Of a stretch of 64,000 nucleotides of DNA, positions 26,784-35,431 are shown one piece after another. How positions within the stretch are numbered: position 1 is the first letter of the stretch; every line of letters begins with the position of its first letter. The notes below the pieces were generated by a model. That model ran no database searches. It had not been told where the DNA came from and worked only from the letters and a program-made list of their open reading frames with translations. A program made the position numbers and the translations under genes. This stretch comes from UBA4416 sp040387555 (GTDB taxonomy: Bacteria > Bacteroidota > Bacteroidia > B-17B0 > Aurantibacillaceae): the NCBI GenBank assembly GCA_040387555.1, contig JAZKDO010000003.1, positions 496,001 through 560,000 on the forward strand, in the 5' to 3' direction.

Positions 26784-27815
26784 TCATTCGAACATAAAAC
26801 TATTTGAAATTATGCCTGCATTGAATTTTGAAATAAAAGTTCCATCTGGTTTGTAGATCTCTATTTTGGATTTCTGCACATAATCAATGGCATCAGAAAC
26901 ATAAATCCTATAGTCTTTTGGATTTACGCCCAGGCCATAATAAAATTTCGAACCCTGGCTAATTAACGCATTGGCAGGTAATATCGATGAATTTATTTGA
27001 AATTGGAATACGCCATTATTTAAATAGTATAAAGTATCCTTTGTTTTATTAATACATAATTTGTGCGGACTTTCACCTAAATTAAAATTAAGTGTTTGTT
27101 CAATCTGAAGAGTAACGGGATTAATTTTGCTTAATCTACCTGACTGACCGGCGGCATTATTGCCACTGCTTAATACCCAAATTTTTGAGTATTTATCAAT
27201 GCAGATGTTTGAATTTCCTTTGCCAACATTAATACTATCAGTCAATACGTCGTTTGTAGTATTTGCGATGTAGCAGTAGTTTGAATTGCTATTGGTTATA
27301 AATGCTTCATTATAGATCAAAACCATCTCCTGAGTGCCTGGCATGCAAGGAATAGAACCTGAAATAGTATTGGTATTGAGGTCAACTACCTGAACTGAGT
27401 TTGAATATAAATCACTGACATAAGCTTTATTGTAAGTAATCGGTAAAATATATCGCGGCGAATTAAAACCGTTAATCGTGGCAGTTTTTACAAAATCAGA
27501 TGTATTTGCAACAACAATTTTGTTTGAATTATTCATCACAATATAATAGCTACTATTATGTTTCGTTATGCTTTGACAAACATTCCCAAGTGATCCATTA
27601 TTATTTTGCTGGCCATAATAATCATCAATTACAGCGCCAGAGGTTGGATCGTATAAGGAAATAGTTCCTGAACCCCAACCAAAATTCCCTTCGTTGGAAA
27701 CCAGTACCTTATAATCTGAGTTAACAGTTACCGCTGTTTTTTTCGGATCCTGGGGCTTGTCTTTCACACAGGAATTGAAAAAAACTATAATCAATATGCT
27801 AATGTATATTCTCAT
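26784..27815 (-). CDS. DUF5074 / YncE-like beta-propeller lipoprotein of the cobalamin operon
   Basis: The 343-residue product has a lipoprotein signal (lipobox FFNSC, Cys at about residue 16) and a repeat-rich body. VLVSNEGNFGWGSGTISLYDPTSG, YVSDLYSNSVQVVDLNTNTISG and IYVSDAIDYVQKSKIEIYKPDG look like propeller blades. This matches the DUF5074 family found beside B12 receptors in Bacteroidota, whose gut homologue BtuG is a surface corrinoid-binding lipoprotein that feeds BtuB. It is the last gene of the unit started by the riboswitch. A strong hairpin sits in its leader (27827-27858). Corrinoid binding is inferred from family and context. Confidence 0.82.
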   Translation of the reverse strand: MRIYISILIIVFFNSCVKDKPQDPKKTAVTVNSDYKVLVSNEGNFGWGSGTISLYDPTSGAVIDDYYGQQNNNGSLGNVCQSITKHNSSYYIVMNNSNKIVVANTSDFVKTATINGFNSPRYILPITYNKAYVSDLYSNSVQVVDLNTNTISGSIPCMPGTQEMVLIYNEAFITNSNSNYCYIANTTNDVLTDSINVGKGNSNICIDKYSKIWVLSSGNNAAGQSGRLSKINPVTLQIEQTLNFNLGESPHKLCINKTKDTLYYLNNGVFQFQINSSILPANALISQGSKFYYGLGVNPKDYRIYVSDAIDYVQKSKIEIYKPDGTFISKFNAGIISNSFMFE

Positions 27816-27826
27816 TTTATTAAATG

Positions 27827-27858
27827 AACCACCATTGATTTTTGTACCAATGGTGGTT
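27827..27858 (-). promoter_or_regulatory. Intercistronic hairpin before the DUF5074 gene
   Basis: AACCACCATTG (27827-27837) pairs perfectly with CAATGGTGGTT (27848-27858), an 11-bp stem with a 10-base loop. On the minus strand it lies 7 bases after the DUF4465 stop codon and 11 bases before the DUF5074 ATG. No T-run follows, so it is more likely an mRNA-stability or translation-control element than a terminator. Confidence 0.7.
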
Positions 27859-27865
27859 AGTTGTA

Positions 27866-28873
27866 TTAAAGTTTAATAAATTTTATTTTTTTTGAAGTAG
27901 TTCCATCAGCTATTTCGATAAAATACACACCAGCTTCAAATTCCTGTAAATTCAATTCTTTTTGAAACTTTCCAGCTGAAGTTTGGCTTCGATTATATTG
28001 TATTTCTTTACCACTTATATCAAACACAGTGATCGTTAATATCTGTGATGAATTTGATTCATAACTTAAAAAAATATTTTGGGTTGCCGGATTAGGAAAT
28101 AGCGATATCGCTGAAATACTTTCTAATTCATGAATGCCAACAGTACTTACAGTTGTGAAGTTATCCATGGAAAAGAAAGTAGGTGTTTTTATTCCAAAAG
28201 CGTTATTATCTGAAGATTTCATTTCAAATTTTATACTATCAACTTGTCCAAGACTTATGCAATTGAAAAACTGCCAGTTTTTAACAACGTAATCATTTAA
28301 TATCCCTGGTGCTCTATAATCTGCCAGATAAAATTGCACGCTATCGTTTATCATATTTCCTCCACGGTATCCTCTAACATTTACTTTAAACCAATCAGGA
28401 TATTCTCCTTGCGGAATGATGTTTCCAGAGCCTGTACCGGTGGTGTCACCAAATCGTCTTCCAAAACCGCCTTTTTTTATTTCCTTCCAGGCATAAGTTG
28501 TGTTGGTAATGTAAAAACCACTTACTGCTGTTGTATTATTATTGAAAGTAATTTTTGCTCCGCTTTGAACAGTTGCATAATTATTTCCGCTAAATGCTAT
28601 ACCTGTAATTGCCCCGTAAAGATTTGTGTAGGTACCATCGATCGTATCATTCAGGTTTGTATAAGCTGATCCTGATTCCCAATAACCTCCAAACGCTGTA
28701 TTCCAGCCATATTGAAAGGTTGCGCCATTGCTTGTAAAATCATTACTCGAATTATCCTGATAATAAGAGTTAGGAGATAATGTAAATGTATCAAAAGATA
28801 CTGTTTGTGCTTTTGAGTTTAAAAGTGTTGCAAGGAATAAAACCATTGCCAGTTTAGTAGTTGTTTTTTTCAT
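27866..28873 (-). CDS. DUF4465 protein with T9SS sorting domain, cobalamin operon
   Basis: The 335-residue protein has a signal peptide (MKKTTTKLAMVLFLATLLNSKAQ). The DUF4465-like domain occupies about 25-245, with FTSNGATFQYGWNTAFGGYWESGSAYTN, KITFNNNTTAVSGFYITNTTY and FFSMDNFTTVS as landmarks. A T9SS type A sorting domain (ISLFPNPATQNIFLSY ... TSKKIKFIKL) ends it. DUF4465 proteins are repeatedly linked to corrinoid transport loci, where a related surface protein (BtuH) binds B12. The position between the TonB receptor and the propeller lipoprotein supports a surface corrinoid-capture role; binding itself is inferred. It starts 20 bases after the receptor stop. Confidence 0.82.
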   Translation of the reverse strand: MKKTTTKLAMVLFLATLLNSKAQTVSFDTFTLSPNSYYQDNSSNDFTSNGATFQYGWNTAFGGYWESGSAYTNLNDTIDGTYTNLYGAITGIAFSGNNYATVQSGAKITFNNNTTAVSGFYITNTTYAWKEIKKGGFGRRFGDTTGTGSGNIIPQGEYPDWFKVNVRGYRGGNMINDSVQFYLADYRAPGILNDYVVKNWQFFNCISLGQVDSIKFEMKSSDNNAFGIKTPTFFSMDNFTTVSTVGIHELESISAISLFPNPATQNIFLSYESNSSQILTITVFDISGKEIQYNRSQTSAGKFQKELNLQEFEAGVYFIEIADGTTSKKIKFIKL

Positions 28874-28893
28874 GTTTTGATTTTATGTTTTAA

Positions 28894-30876
28894 TTAAAGG
28901 GTATTTTTATTTTCTGTTTTTTTCTTTTGTTTATGATAATTCATGGTAAGGCCAATTTCGTAGTTTCTGAGTGGCATAGGATTATTAGCTATCACCAAAT
29001 AATTTTTATTAAACAGGTTATTAATACTACCGAATATTTCCATATTCACATTGCCAAAAGTATATTGATAACCGCATTTTAAATTAGCGATATAATAGGG
29101 ATTAAGCCAACTGGTATTATCACTTGACGTAAACCGGTATCCTGTATAGTTTTGATTGAACAGAACACTCATTTTTTTATAGTTTATTAAAATACTGCCT
29201 TGCCCAGTATAGCGCGGTGTAAAAATTAACTGTCTCCCAATGGAGTTATCATTCTCCTGTTCATTTTTTGAATAGGTAGATAATACATAAGATGTGTTAA
29301 TGATTAGTTTCGCTAAGAAATCTTTATTCATGTAGCTCATTTCAGTTTTGGTTTCAGTACCTCTGCTATAGACTTCTGCAATATTCCGGGGACTTACATA
29401 GCCTTTGTCGGAAGGTAACCAAGTAATCCAATTTTTTGTGCGTCTGTTAAAGTAAGTTCCTTCAACAACCAATGAGAAACCTTTTGAAGAATATTCATAT
29501 TCCAGTCCGCCCTCAAAATCGTAACTTTCTTCAGGTTTTAAGTAAGGGTTTCCACCGGGCCGCCAATAGAGATCGTACAGCGTAGGCTGGCGGTAGGCAG
29601 AAGATGCATTAATTTTTACTGCGATGTGCTTTATTAATTTGTATCGAATGCCGGTGTTTCCTGTAAAAGGTATATTAGTCAAATTAGTAAATTCTTTTCG
29701 GACAGAAACATTATAATTTAATCTGGAATTAAAAGCCAGGAGTTTATACGCTGCAAAGAAAGCCAGTTTTTGTAATTGATTACTAGAGCTATTATGGCCC
29801 TCATCTTCTTTATTAATGGATTGTAACTGATACAAGGTGAAATTGACACCAACATTGAACGTATGCTGTTTAAACTGATAAATATTATCATTTTCTGCAA
29901 TGATCGTATGAGTGTTATTATTACTATGTGTTTTTCTTAAACTATCGTTATATTCATTTGCGTCTTTAAAATATGCTCCTCTTATAATAGATTTAAATCT
30001 GTATTTTGCATAGTTCCAATCGGCATTTAATTTTATGTTTTCATCTGTTTGGTTGCGTGTGTTGGTAACGAAAAAATTGGTAGGTAAATTCCGGAACGCA
30101 TAATTGTACCAAAGTCTTACACTCATTTTTTGATACGGATTAACAAACAATGAAATCTCCTGCATTAAGCCCTTCATTATATAATCGGAATTTATCAACG
30201 ATTTATCAGGATGATCTCTATCAAGCGTATCTTTATATGAATAGTTATTGAGAGAAGAAACATAATAGATTTTGGTGCTGGATGTAATTTTTTTGTAACT
30301 CAATAAAAGTCCGGTCGAAATTTTTTGTGTACCGAAACTTCCAACACTCATGTTTAATTTCGTGTGAAATCCCCGATTAAATATAGGCTTAGAGTTTAGA
30401 TGAACAGCGCCTCCTACAGCGCCGCTTCCCCACAGTGTACTGCCTCCGCCATATTCCAATGACACGTCATCAAACAGCGAGATGGGTATTAAGCTAAGAT
30501 CATACATTCCTAATCCCGGGCTATTAATGTTTAAGCCATTCCATAAAATCGCAGTTTGACTTGCATTACCACCACGTATACTTGTGGAAGCGATATTTCC
30601 GGCTCCATATGATTTAACATGTATGGCACTTTGCGCTGACAATAGATCGGTTAACGAAGAAGTTTGATAGCGTGCCATTGTGAAGCTATCAATGCTGGTA
30701 CTTTTTCTTGAAGCCTGAAGGAGTTCTTGCTTGTTAGCTGAAATGACAATTTCGTTCAAAATGTGTCCGCTTGTATCTGTGGTCTGCGCATTGACTTTGT
30801 TTAAAAAACAAATGCATAGTAGTAACAAGACAAAAAATTTTGACAATAAAATGCGATATGTTTTTAAAACGTACAT
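28894..30876 (-). CDS. btuB: TonB-dependent cobalamin receptor (BtuB-like)
   Basis: The 660-residue outer-membrane receptor has a signal peptide ending at VNAQ. A short TonB-box-like segment (LNEIVISANK) is followed by a plug domain at about 50-165 (SIRGGNASQTAILWNGLNINSPGLGMYDLSLIP, YGGGSTLWGSGAVGGAVHL) and a barrel with many aromatic strand ends up to LRNYEIGLTMNYH. Substrate is assigned from the cobalamin riboswitch in its 5' leader and from the two B12-linked surface genes downstream, not from barrel residues. TonB/ExbB energise transport; they are not in the window. Expression should fall when adenosylcobalamin is abundant. Confidence 0.9.
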   Translation of the reverse strand: MYVLKTYRILLSKFFVLLLLCICFLNKVNAQTTDTSGHILNEIVISANKQELLQASRKSTSIDSFTMARYQTSSLTDLLSAQSAIHVKSYGAGNIASTSIRGGNASQTAILWNGLNINSPGLGMYDLSLIPISLFDDVSLEYGGGSTLWGSGAVGGAVHLNSKPIFNRGFHTKLNMSVGSFGTQKISTGLLLSYKKITSSTKIYYVSSLNNYSYKDTLDRDHPDKSLINSDYIMKGLMQEISLFVNPYQKMSVRLWYNYAFRNLPTNFFVTNTRNQTDENIKLNADWNYAKYRFKSIIRGAYFKDANEYNDSLRKTHSNNNTHTIIAENDNIYQFKQHTFNVGVNFTLYQLQSINKEDEGHNSSSNQLQKLAFFAAYKLLAFNSRLNYNVSVRKEFTNLTNIPFTGNTGIRYKLIKHIAVKINASSAYRQPTLYDLYWRPGGNPYLKPEESYDFEGGLEYEYSSKGFSLVVEGTYFNRRTKNWITWLPSDKGYVSPRNIAEVYSRGTETKTEMSYMNKDFLAKLIINTSYVLSTYSKNEQENDNSIGRQLIFTPRYTGQGSILINYKKMSVLFNQNYTGYRFTSSDNTSWLNPYYIANLKCGYQYTFGNVNMEIFGSINNLFNKNYLVIANNPMPLRNYEIGLTMNYHKQKKKTENKNTL

Positions 30877-30971
30877 TTTTTTAATAAGTCAGGGAAGAAA
30901 ATAAAAAACAGCACATTGATTTCAACGTTTTGTTTTTTGCTGGCTTTTGTTTCCCCGAAAGCTTCAAAATT

Positions 30972-31169
30972 GCAGTTTGGCAGGTCTTCTGACTCGTCTT
31001 TGTTTTTAAACCTTCCCGTTTGTTTGAGACAAACAGTGGCAATTTATAAAAACACTTTTTAAGACTTACAGCAGCGGGCACTGTTCATGAATTTCACATG
31101 ATTCCCTTTTAATTTTTAGTACAGTAGGCTGAGCGAAGGCAAAGCCAATGTACTATAAAACCAAATTGC
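30972..31169 (-). promoter_or_regulatory. Cobalamin (AdoCbl) riboswitch
   Basis: On the minus strand the leader shows the class hallmarks in order: AAAAGGGAATCATGTGAAAT, then GTGCCCGCTGCTGTAA, a GGGAAGG segment, and the B12 box AGTCAGAAGACCTGCC (30979-30994 in plus coordinates). P1 can form between GCAATTTGG (31161-31169) and CCAAACTGC (30972-30980). Near the 5' end an extra arm is predicted, TAGTACA with TGTACTA and GGCT with AGCC. The btuB start lies about 95 bases downstream. Confidence 0.93.
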
Positions 31170-31173
31170 GAGG

Positions 31174-31181
31174 CAAATGTA
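31174..31181 (-). promoter_or_regulatory. -7 promoter element of the cobalamin operon
   Basis: TACATTTG on the minus strand is an exact TAnnTTTG match. It ends 5 bases before the first P1 base of the riboswitch, so the transcript would begin almost exactly at the aptamer. No good -33 TTG lies at the usual distance; that region is taken by the uspA terminator. Confidence 0.65.
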
Positions 31182-31188
31182 GTAATAA

Positions 31189-31225
31189 AAAACAAAAACG
31201 CACATTTAATTAAAAATGTGCGTTT
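31189..31225 (-). terminator. Terminator of the uspA-like gene
   Basis: AAACGCACATTT (31196-31207) pairs with AAATGTGCGTTT (31214-31225) around AATTAA; on the minus strand a T-rich run follows. It lies 24 bases after the universal stress protein stop and directly upstream of the cobalamin operon promoter. Confidence 0.88.
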
Positions 31226-31248
31226 CAAAATTTTGTAACTGTTAACTA

Positions 31249-32148
31249 TTAAGTTCCAGCCAGCATATCACCCCAATCTGCACCATCTTCACTTTCTTCT
31301 GCCTTGATGCTTAGCACCGGCACCTTTGAATGATGGATAACCTGTAAAGCATAAGGGCCTAAAAAGAAACCACTTAACTCCGCATCCTGGTCAGTCATAA
31401 TAGAAATTAAATCTCCACCCACTTTCTCGCAAAAGTTTACAGTTGCCACAGCCCTGTTTTTTACATTTTCTACCAGTTCTGTAGTACAGCCAACGCCTTT
31501 GTCTTTAGCGGCAGTATCTACCTGACGCAACATAACCTGCATAGCATGTTTTTTATTTTCTTCATCGTCGGCTAATATACCAACGGCATAAACATGAGAT
31601 GAAAATTGTTTAGCTAATTCTAAAGTAGCCACTACTTTTTGACGGCTATGCTCAGAAGTATCGATTGGTAAAACTATTTTCTTATATCCAAAAGAAGTGG
31701 CATATTCACTCATTGTTAAAACAGGGCAAGGACTTTTGGTAAGAACCTTTAACGCATTACTACCAATAGTCAAATCTTCCCATGCACTATATCCATGTGT
31801 TCCCATCACGATTAAACCTGCATTTATTTCTTTTGCAAACCTTACGATTTCCGCAGTTGGGTTACCAGAATTAACAACGGTTGTAACGTTCACATTATAT
31901 TCCTGTTTAATATCATCCGCTAACTGCTCCAATTTTGCCTGAACGGCAATTGAAGCTTTTTCAATATTTTCAACTGTAATACTTGGGTTAAATACATTGA
32001 ATTTTTCCCAATGTTTGGTAATAATATGTACTAAAAAAATCTCCCCCTTCGTGTATTTTGCCATAAAAGCACCGTGCCTTATAGCCAACATGGAAGTGTC
32101 AGAAAAATCTGTAGTGATGATAATTTTGTTTGTGTTAAGATGAATCAT
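31249..32148 (-). CDS. Tandem-domain universal stress protein (UspA family)
   Basis: The 299-residue protein contains two Usp domains. The first (about 1-147) has an N-terminal IIITTDFSDTSMLAIRHGA and the ATP-binding loop VMGTHGYSAWEDLTIGSNALKV (G2xG9xGS). The second (about 155-280) starts KIVLPIDTSEHSRQKV but its matching loop (IMTDQDAELSGFFLGPYAL) lacks the glycine pattern, so only the first domain is likely to bind ATP in the classical way. Usp proteins are cytoplasmic stress-survival factors of varied mechanism. The gene is monocistronic, with its own terminator. Confidence 0.88.
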   Translation of the reverse strand: MIHLNTNKIIITTDFSDTSMLAIRHGAFMAKYTKGEIFLVHIITKHWEKFNVFNPSITVENIEKASIAVQAKLEQLADDIKQEYNVNVTTVVNSGNPTAEIVRFAKEINAGLIVMGTHGYSAWEDLTIGSNALKVLTKSPCPVLTMSEYATSFGYKKIVLPIDTSEHSRQKVVATLELAKQFSSHVYAVGILADDEENKKHAMQVMLRQVDTAAKDKGVGCTTELVENVKNRAVATVNFCEKVGGDLISIMTDQDAELSGFFLGPYALQVIHHSKVPVLSIKAEESEDGADWGDMLAGT

Positions 32149-32291
32149 AAAAATTATGTTTAGTTGGGTAAATTTAATAAAATAAATTACAGATTAGTTT
32201 CATTTAGAACTTTTTACTAATGTAAACTTTAAATATCATATTACATTATTGAATATTATCATGGAGTTACATTAATCACAGTTTTATAATA

Positions 32292-33545
32292 TTAATGACT
32301 AATATTCTGCAGATCCTTTACCTCATGTTTATGCTTAAAAAATATGGCGAATAAAACAGCTACTATTAGTGCATATGCAGCGAACGTTAGCCAGATGTTA
32401 TGCCAGTCTTTTCCAAGATCAGAAGTGAAATAATGTTCGATAATGTATCCGCTGGTAACACTTCCAAACACGGCGCCAAAACCATTCGTCATCATCATAA
32501 ATAATCCTTGGGCAGATGATCTTATGGTTGAATCGGTTGAAGTTTCTACAAATAAAGATCCTGAAATATTAAAAAAGTCGAAAGCCATTCCGTATACAAT
32601 ACAGGATGTAATAATCATCCATAATCCATCTGTTGGGTTTCCATAGGCGAACAAACCAAAACGCAGTACCCAGGCAATCATACTAAAGAGCATAACCTGT
32701 TTTATGCCGAATTTTTTTAAGAAAAAAGGAATGGCTAAAATAAATAGGGTCTCAGATATTTGAGAAATAGACATAATGATAGTTGAATATTTCACCACAA
32801 AAGAATCGGCATATTGTTCCTGGTGTTTAAAATCATCTAAAAACACATCACCGTAAGCGTTGGTTAACTGTAAAGCAGCCCCTAAAAACATACTAAAAAT
32901 AAAAAACAAGGCTAATTTGTAATTGGCAAAAAGCTTAAAAGAACTCAGTCCGATTAGATCAACAAATGAAGCTGTGTTGTCTGTATTATGTTTTGGTTCG
33001 CACTTTGGAAGAGAAAAAGAATAAATGCCTAATGCAATAGCAGCAAAAGCGGCAATATAAAATTGATTTTCAGAGGCTTTGTTCCCTGATAAGTTCGTTA
33101 TCCACATGGCAACAATAAAACCTATTGTTCCCCAAACTCGTATAGGAGGAAAATCTTTAATCACGTCAAAATTATTGTTTTTCAAAGCATTATATGCTAC
33201 AGAGTTTGACAGGGCAATGGTTGGCATATAAAAAATCATGGCGATTAATATAACCCAAAAAAAACTCGACGGATCATTAATTTGAGGAACATACAATAAT
33301 GTTAACCCTCCAAGTATGTGTAATATGCCGTATAATTTTTCTGCATTTAACCATCTATCTGCAATAATACCACAAAGAGTAGGCATAAATATTGAGGCAA
33401 TACCCATAGTTGAAAAGATTGCCCCAAATTGTGTTCCATCCCATTGTTTAGTTCCAAACCAATAATTAGCAACAGTAATTAACCAGGCACCCCAAACAAA
33501 AAACTGTAAGAAGCTCATTGCAATTAAACGCATTTTCAAATTCAT
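32292..33545 (-). CDS. Nucleoside:H+ symporter-like MFS transporter
   Basis: The 417-residue protein has about 12 membrane segments and the NupG/XapB-type nucleoside permease pattern: LIAMSFLQFFVWGAWLITVANYWF at the N terminus, IFSTMGIASIFMPTLCGIIADRW, and PPIRVWGTIGFIVAMWI in the fourth to fifth segment. Such proteins import nucleosides with protons across the inner membrane. The exact substrate is not determinable. It lacks a linked nucleoside hydrolase or phosphorylase in the window. The gene is divergent from the exported protein gene at 33682. Confidence 0.82.
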   Translation of the reverse strand: MNLKMRLIAMSFLQFFVWGAWLITVANYWFGTKQWDGTQFGAIFSTMGIASIFMPTLCGIIADRWLNAEKLYGILHILGGLTLLYVPQINDPSSFFWVILIAMIFYMPTIALSNSVAYNALKNNNFDVIKDFPPIRVWGTIGFIVAMWITNLSGNKASENQFYIAAFAAIALGIYSFSLPKCEPKHNTDNTASFVDLIGLSSFKLFANYKLALFFIFSMFLGAALQLTNAYGDVFLDDFKHQEQYADSFVVKYSTIIMSISQISETLFILAIPFFLKKFGIKQVMLFSMIAWVLRFGLFAYGNPTDGLWMIITSCIVYGMAFDFFNISGSLFVETSTDSTIRSSAQGLFMMMTNGFGAVFGSVTSGYIIEHYFTSDLGKDWHNIWLTFAAYALIVAVLFAIFFKHKHEVKDLQNISH

Positions 33546-33681
33546 AGAAGTGTTGTTTATGTGTTATTAGAGAAATGAATTTATTGGAATTCAAATAATT
33601 TTACAATGAGCAAGATATAAAAAAGGATTTAATCTGTCACTAAAAGATCATGATGTCATTATAATTTTAAAACTGTAAATC

Positions 33682-34536
33682 ATGGAAAAGAAAATATTAA
33701 GATTGACGGGTATTTTTAGTGTTTGCCTTATTTTAAATCTAAACAGTAAGACCAAAGTTTCTATTCAAACGGCATTCGAAAAAAAATATATTACAGCTAA
33801 AGCTATTTGCAAAGGTGGGTTGGAATTAGATTATTCTGTTTCTAATTTGTTAAAAGATTCTTTAATTATTTTTATTCCTGCTGGGTGGCGTTTTAATTCA
33901 GATGCTGGTAAAAACGATTACCAGGATATTTTAGTGGTGCATGAAGAATTATTGGTTTTAAAACCCAAACAAATTAAAATTTTTGATATAAAAGGATATT
34001 GCTGTGAAGCTGCAAAAGGGGGGCCACAAAAAGGTGCACTTTATACATTGGGAAAGATGGCGGACAGTAGTCTTGTATGTTTAGCTCGCTATTTAAATTC
34101 TCACAAAGTTGATTCAAACACAGAGCAATATAGTGTGTGGGCAATAAGTGATGGAAAAGAAACCGCTAATATTACCAGTAGTAATGATTCAATAGCATCT
34201 TTATTAAGGACATTTGTAGCTAGAGTAAAAGGCGAACCTTTGCCTTGGTATACACTTTTAAAACGTGCTAATATTTCACGAACAGGAGAAGTGCAAGATC
34301 ATCCGGTAAGATTTCAGGCTGATATTACTTATACCCTTCCTGAAACCTGTTATTCCTATTGTTATATTGTGGATTCCAATGGCCAAAAAGTATCCGAGAT
34401 ATTTGGAAAATGGATATTTCCTGAGAATACTGAATACAATTCTAATTTCAATGTTGCAGGTTTAAAGAAAGGTGATTATAAATTAATTTTAGAAGGTAAA
34501 AACAGCTCTTTATTTGAAAAAGCGTTCAAAATATAA
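33682..34536 (+). CDS. Exported protein of unknown function
   Basis: The 284-residue product has an N-terminal hydrophobic segment (LTGIFSVCLILNLNS) consistent with a signal peptide. The body falls into two parts. The first (about 28-185) contains IFIPAGWRFNS, FDIKGYCCEAAKGGPQKG with two adjacent cysteines, and EQYSVWAISDGKETANIT. The second (about 205-284) looks like a small beta-sandwich (DITYTLPETCYSYCYIVDSNGQKVSEI ... KKGDYKLILEG). Four cysteines outside the signal may pair. I do not recognise the family; the QYSVWAISDG segment faintly resembles thioester-domain-like proteins, which is not enough for a call. Confidence 0.6.
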   Translation: MEKKILRLTGIFSVCLILNLNSKTKVSIQTAFEKKYITAKAICKGGLELDYSVSNLLKDSLIIFIPAGWRFNSDAGKNDYQDILVVHEELLVLKPKQIKIFDIKGYCCEAAKGGPQKGALYTLGKMADSSLVCLARYLNSHKVDSNTEQYSVWAISDGKETANITSSNDSIASLLRTFVARVKGEPLPWYTLLKRANISRTGEVQDHPVRFQADITYTLPETCYSYCYIVDSNGQKVSEIFGKWIFPENTEYNSNFNVAGLKKGDYKLILEGKNSSLFEKAFKI

Positions 34537-34627
34537 ACGGGTAACTTGCTGATTTATATTTATTTATAATAATGTTGCCAATTTATAGTTTTTTGAAGGA
34601 TTCATTAGCATAATTCAATTAATTTTT

Positions 34628-34635
34628 TACTTTTG
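34628..34635 (+). promoter_or_regulatory. -7 promoter element of the DUF2795 gene
   Basis: TACTTTTG is an exact TAnnTTTG match, 21 bases before the ATG at 34657. No clear -33 element lies at normal spacing. Its position argues that the TTG at 34633 is not the start codon. Confidence 0.6.
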
Positions 34636-34656
34636 CAGGAAATTAAACTTGAAGTT

Positions 34657-34878
34657 ATGTATTGGACATTAGAATTGGCATCTTGGTTAGAAGATGCGCC
34701 TTGGCCGGCAACTAAGGATGAATTAATTGATTTTGCTATTCGTTCTGGTGCGCCAATGGAAGTAATAGAAAATTTGCAGGAAATGGAGGATGAAGGTGAA
34801 GCATATGAAACTATAGAGGAGATATGGCCTGATTACCCTACCAAAGATGATTTCTTTTTTAACGAAGATGAATATTAA
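34657..34878 (+). CDS. DUF2795 small acidic protein
   Basis: From the ATG at 34657 the product is 73 residues: MYWTLELASWLEDAPWP, then TKDELIDFAIRSGAPMEVIENLQEMEDEGEAYETIEEIWPDYP. This is the standard length and sequence of the DUF2795 family, a very conserved, small, acidic cytoplasmic protein in Bacteroidota whose role is unknown. A frame opening at a TTG 24 bases upstream would start inside the promoter box. A strong terminator follows directly, so the gene is monocistronic. Confidence 0.85.
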   Translation: MYWTLELASWLEDAPWPATKDELIDFAIRSGAPMEVIENLQEMEDEGEAYETIEEIWPDYPTKDDFFFNEDEY

Positions 34879-34881
34879 AAT

Positions 34882-34910
34882 AAAAAAAAGGCTCTAGGAG
34901 CCTTTTTTTT
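34882..34910 (+). terminator. Bidirectional terminator between DUF2795 and DUF4890 genes
   Basis: A run of eight A plus GGCTC (34890-34894) mirrors GAGCC (34898-34902) plus eight T, with a 3-base loop TAG. The perfect symmetry serves both convergent genes (stop codons at 34878 and 34927). Confidence 0.9.
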
Positions 34911-34926
34911 ATTTTAATTTATAAAA

Positions 34927-35352
34927 TTAACCCTCTATCATATCCTCAACTTCAATAGTGCCGCCTGTTTCATTTGAATTCGCTTTATGATGAGCTTTTA
35001 GTTTTTCAATTTGTTCAGGAGTCAATAAAGCTTTTACCTGCTTGCGATAATCTTTTCTTACAATAGCAATTTCACGTTGTGCTGTTTCTCTTTTATCCGC
35101 CTGACCTTTATATTTCATGCGAATCTCCTCTGTTTTTTTATTCTTATCTAAAGCAAGAGCCTTAACTTTTGTTTTTTGCTCTTCTGATAAAGTAATTTTT
35201 TCATTTAAACGTTCTATCATTTTTTGAGCACGATCTTCAGGAGATATTTTTTCACGAGGTACTCTTACCTGGTTCTCTTTCATTGGTTCCTGCGCTTGTA
35301 AGTTCATTGTAAAACCTATTACACTAAGCACTATTAAAATTATTTTTTTCAT
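34927..35352 (-). CDS. DUF4890 / Spy-CpxP-like periplasmic protein
   Basis: The 141-residue product has a signal peptide (MKKIILIVLSVIGFTMNLQAQ) followed by an all-helical, highly charged domain. It contains MIERLNEKITLSEEQKTKVKAL and later YRKQVKALLTPEQIEKLKAHH, two LTxxQ-like motifs as in the Spy/CpxP and DUF4890 families. Those proteins are periplasmic chaperones or stress sensors; chaperone activity here is inferred only from the fold. The C-terminal tail is acidic. The gene converges on the DUF2795 gene at a shared terminator. Confidence 0.8.
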   Translation of the reverse strand: MKKIILIVLSVIGFTMNLQAQEPMKENQVRVPREKISPEDRAQKMIERLNEKITLSEEQKTKVKALALDKNKKTEEIRMKYKGQADKRETAQREIAIVRKDYRKQVKALLTPEQIEKLKAHHKANSNETGGTIEVEDMIEG

Positions 35353-35431
35353 TTTTTTGTTTTTACGTTAATATAAATTATTTAATTATCGTTTTGACTA
35401 AGAAAAAGGGAATTGGTTTAATTGAAATCTA

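Noticed and set aside
30881..31081. 66-codon minus-strand frame in the btuB leader
   Set aside because: It lies inside the cobalamin riboswitch and expression platform; the RNA explains the sequence.
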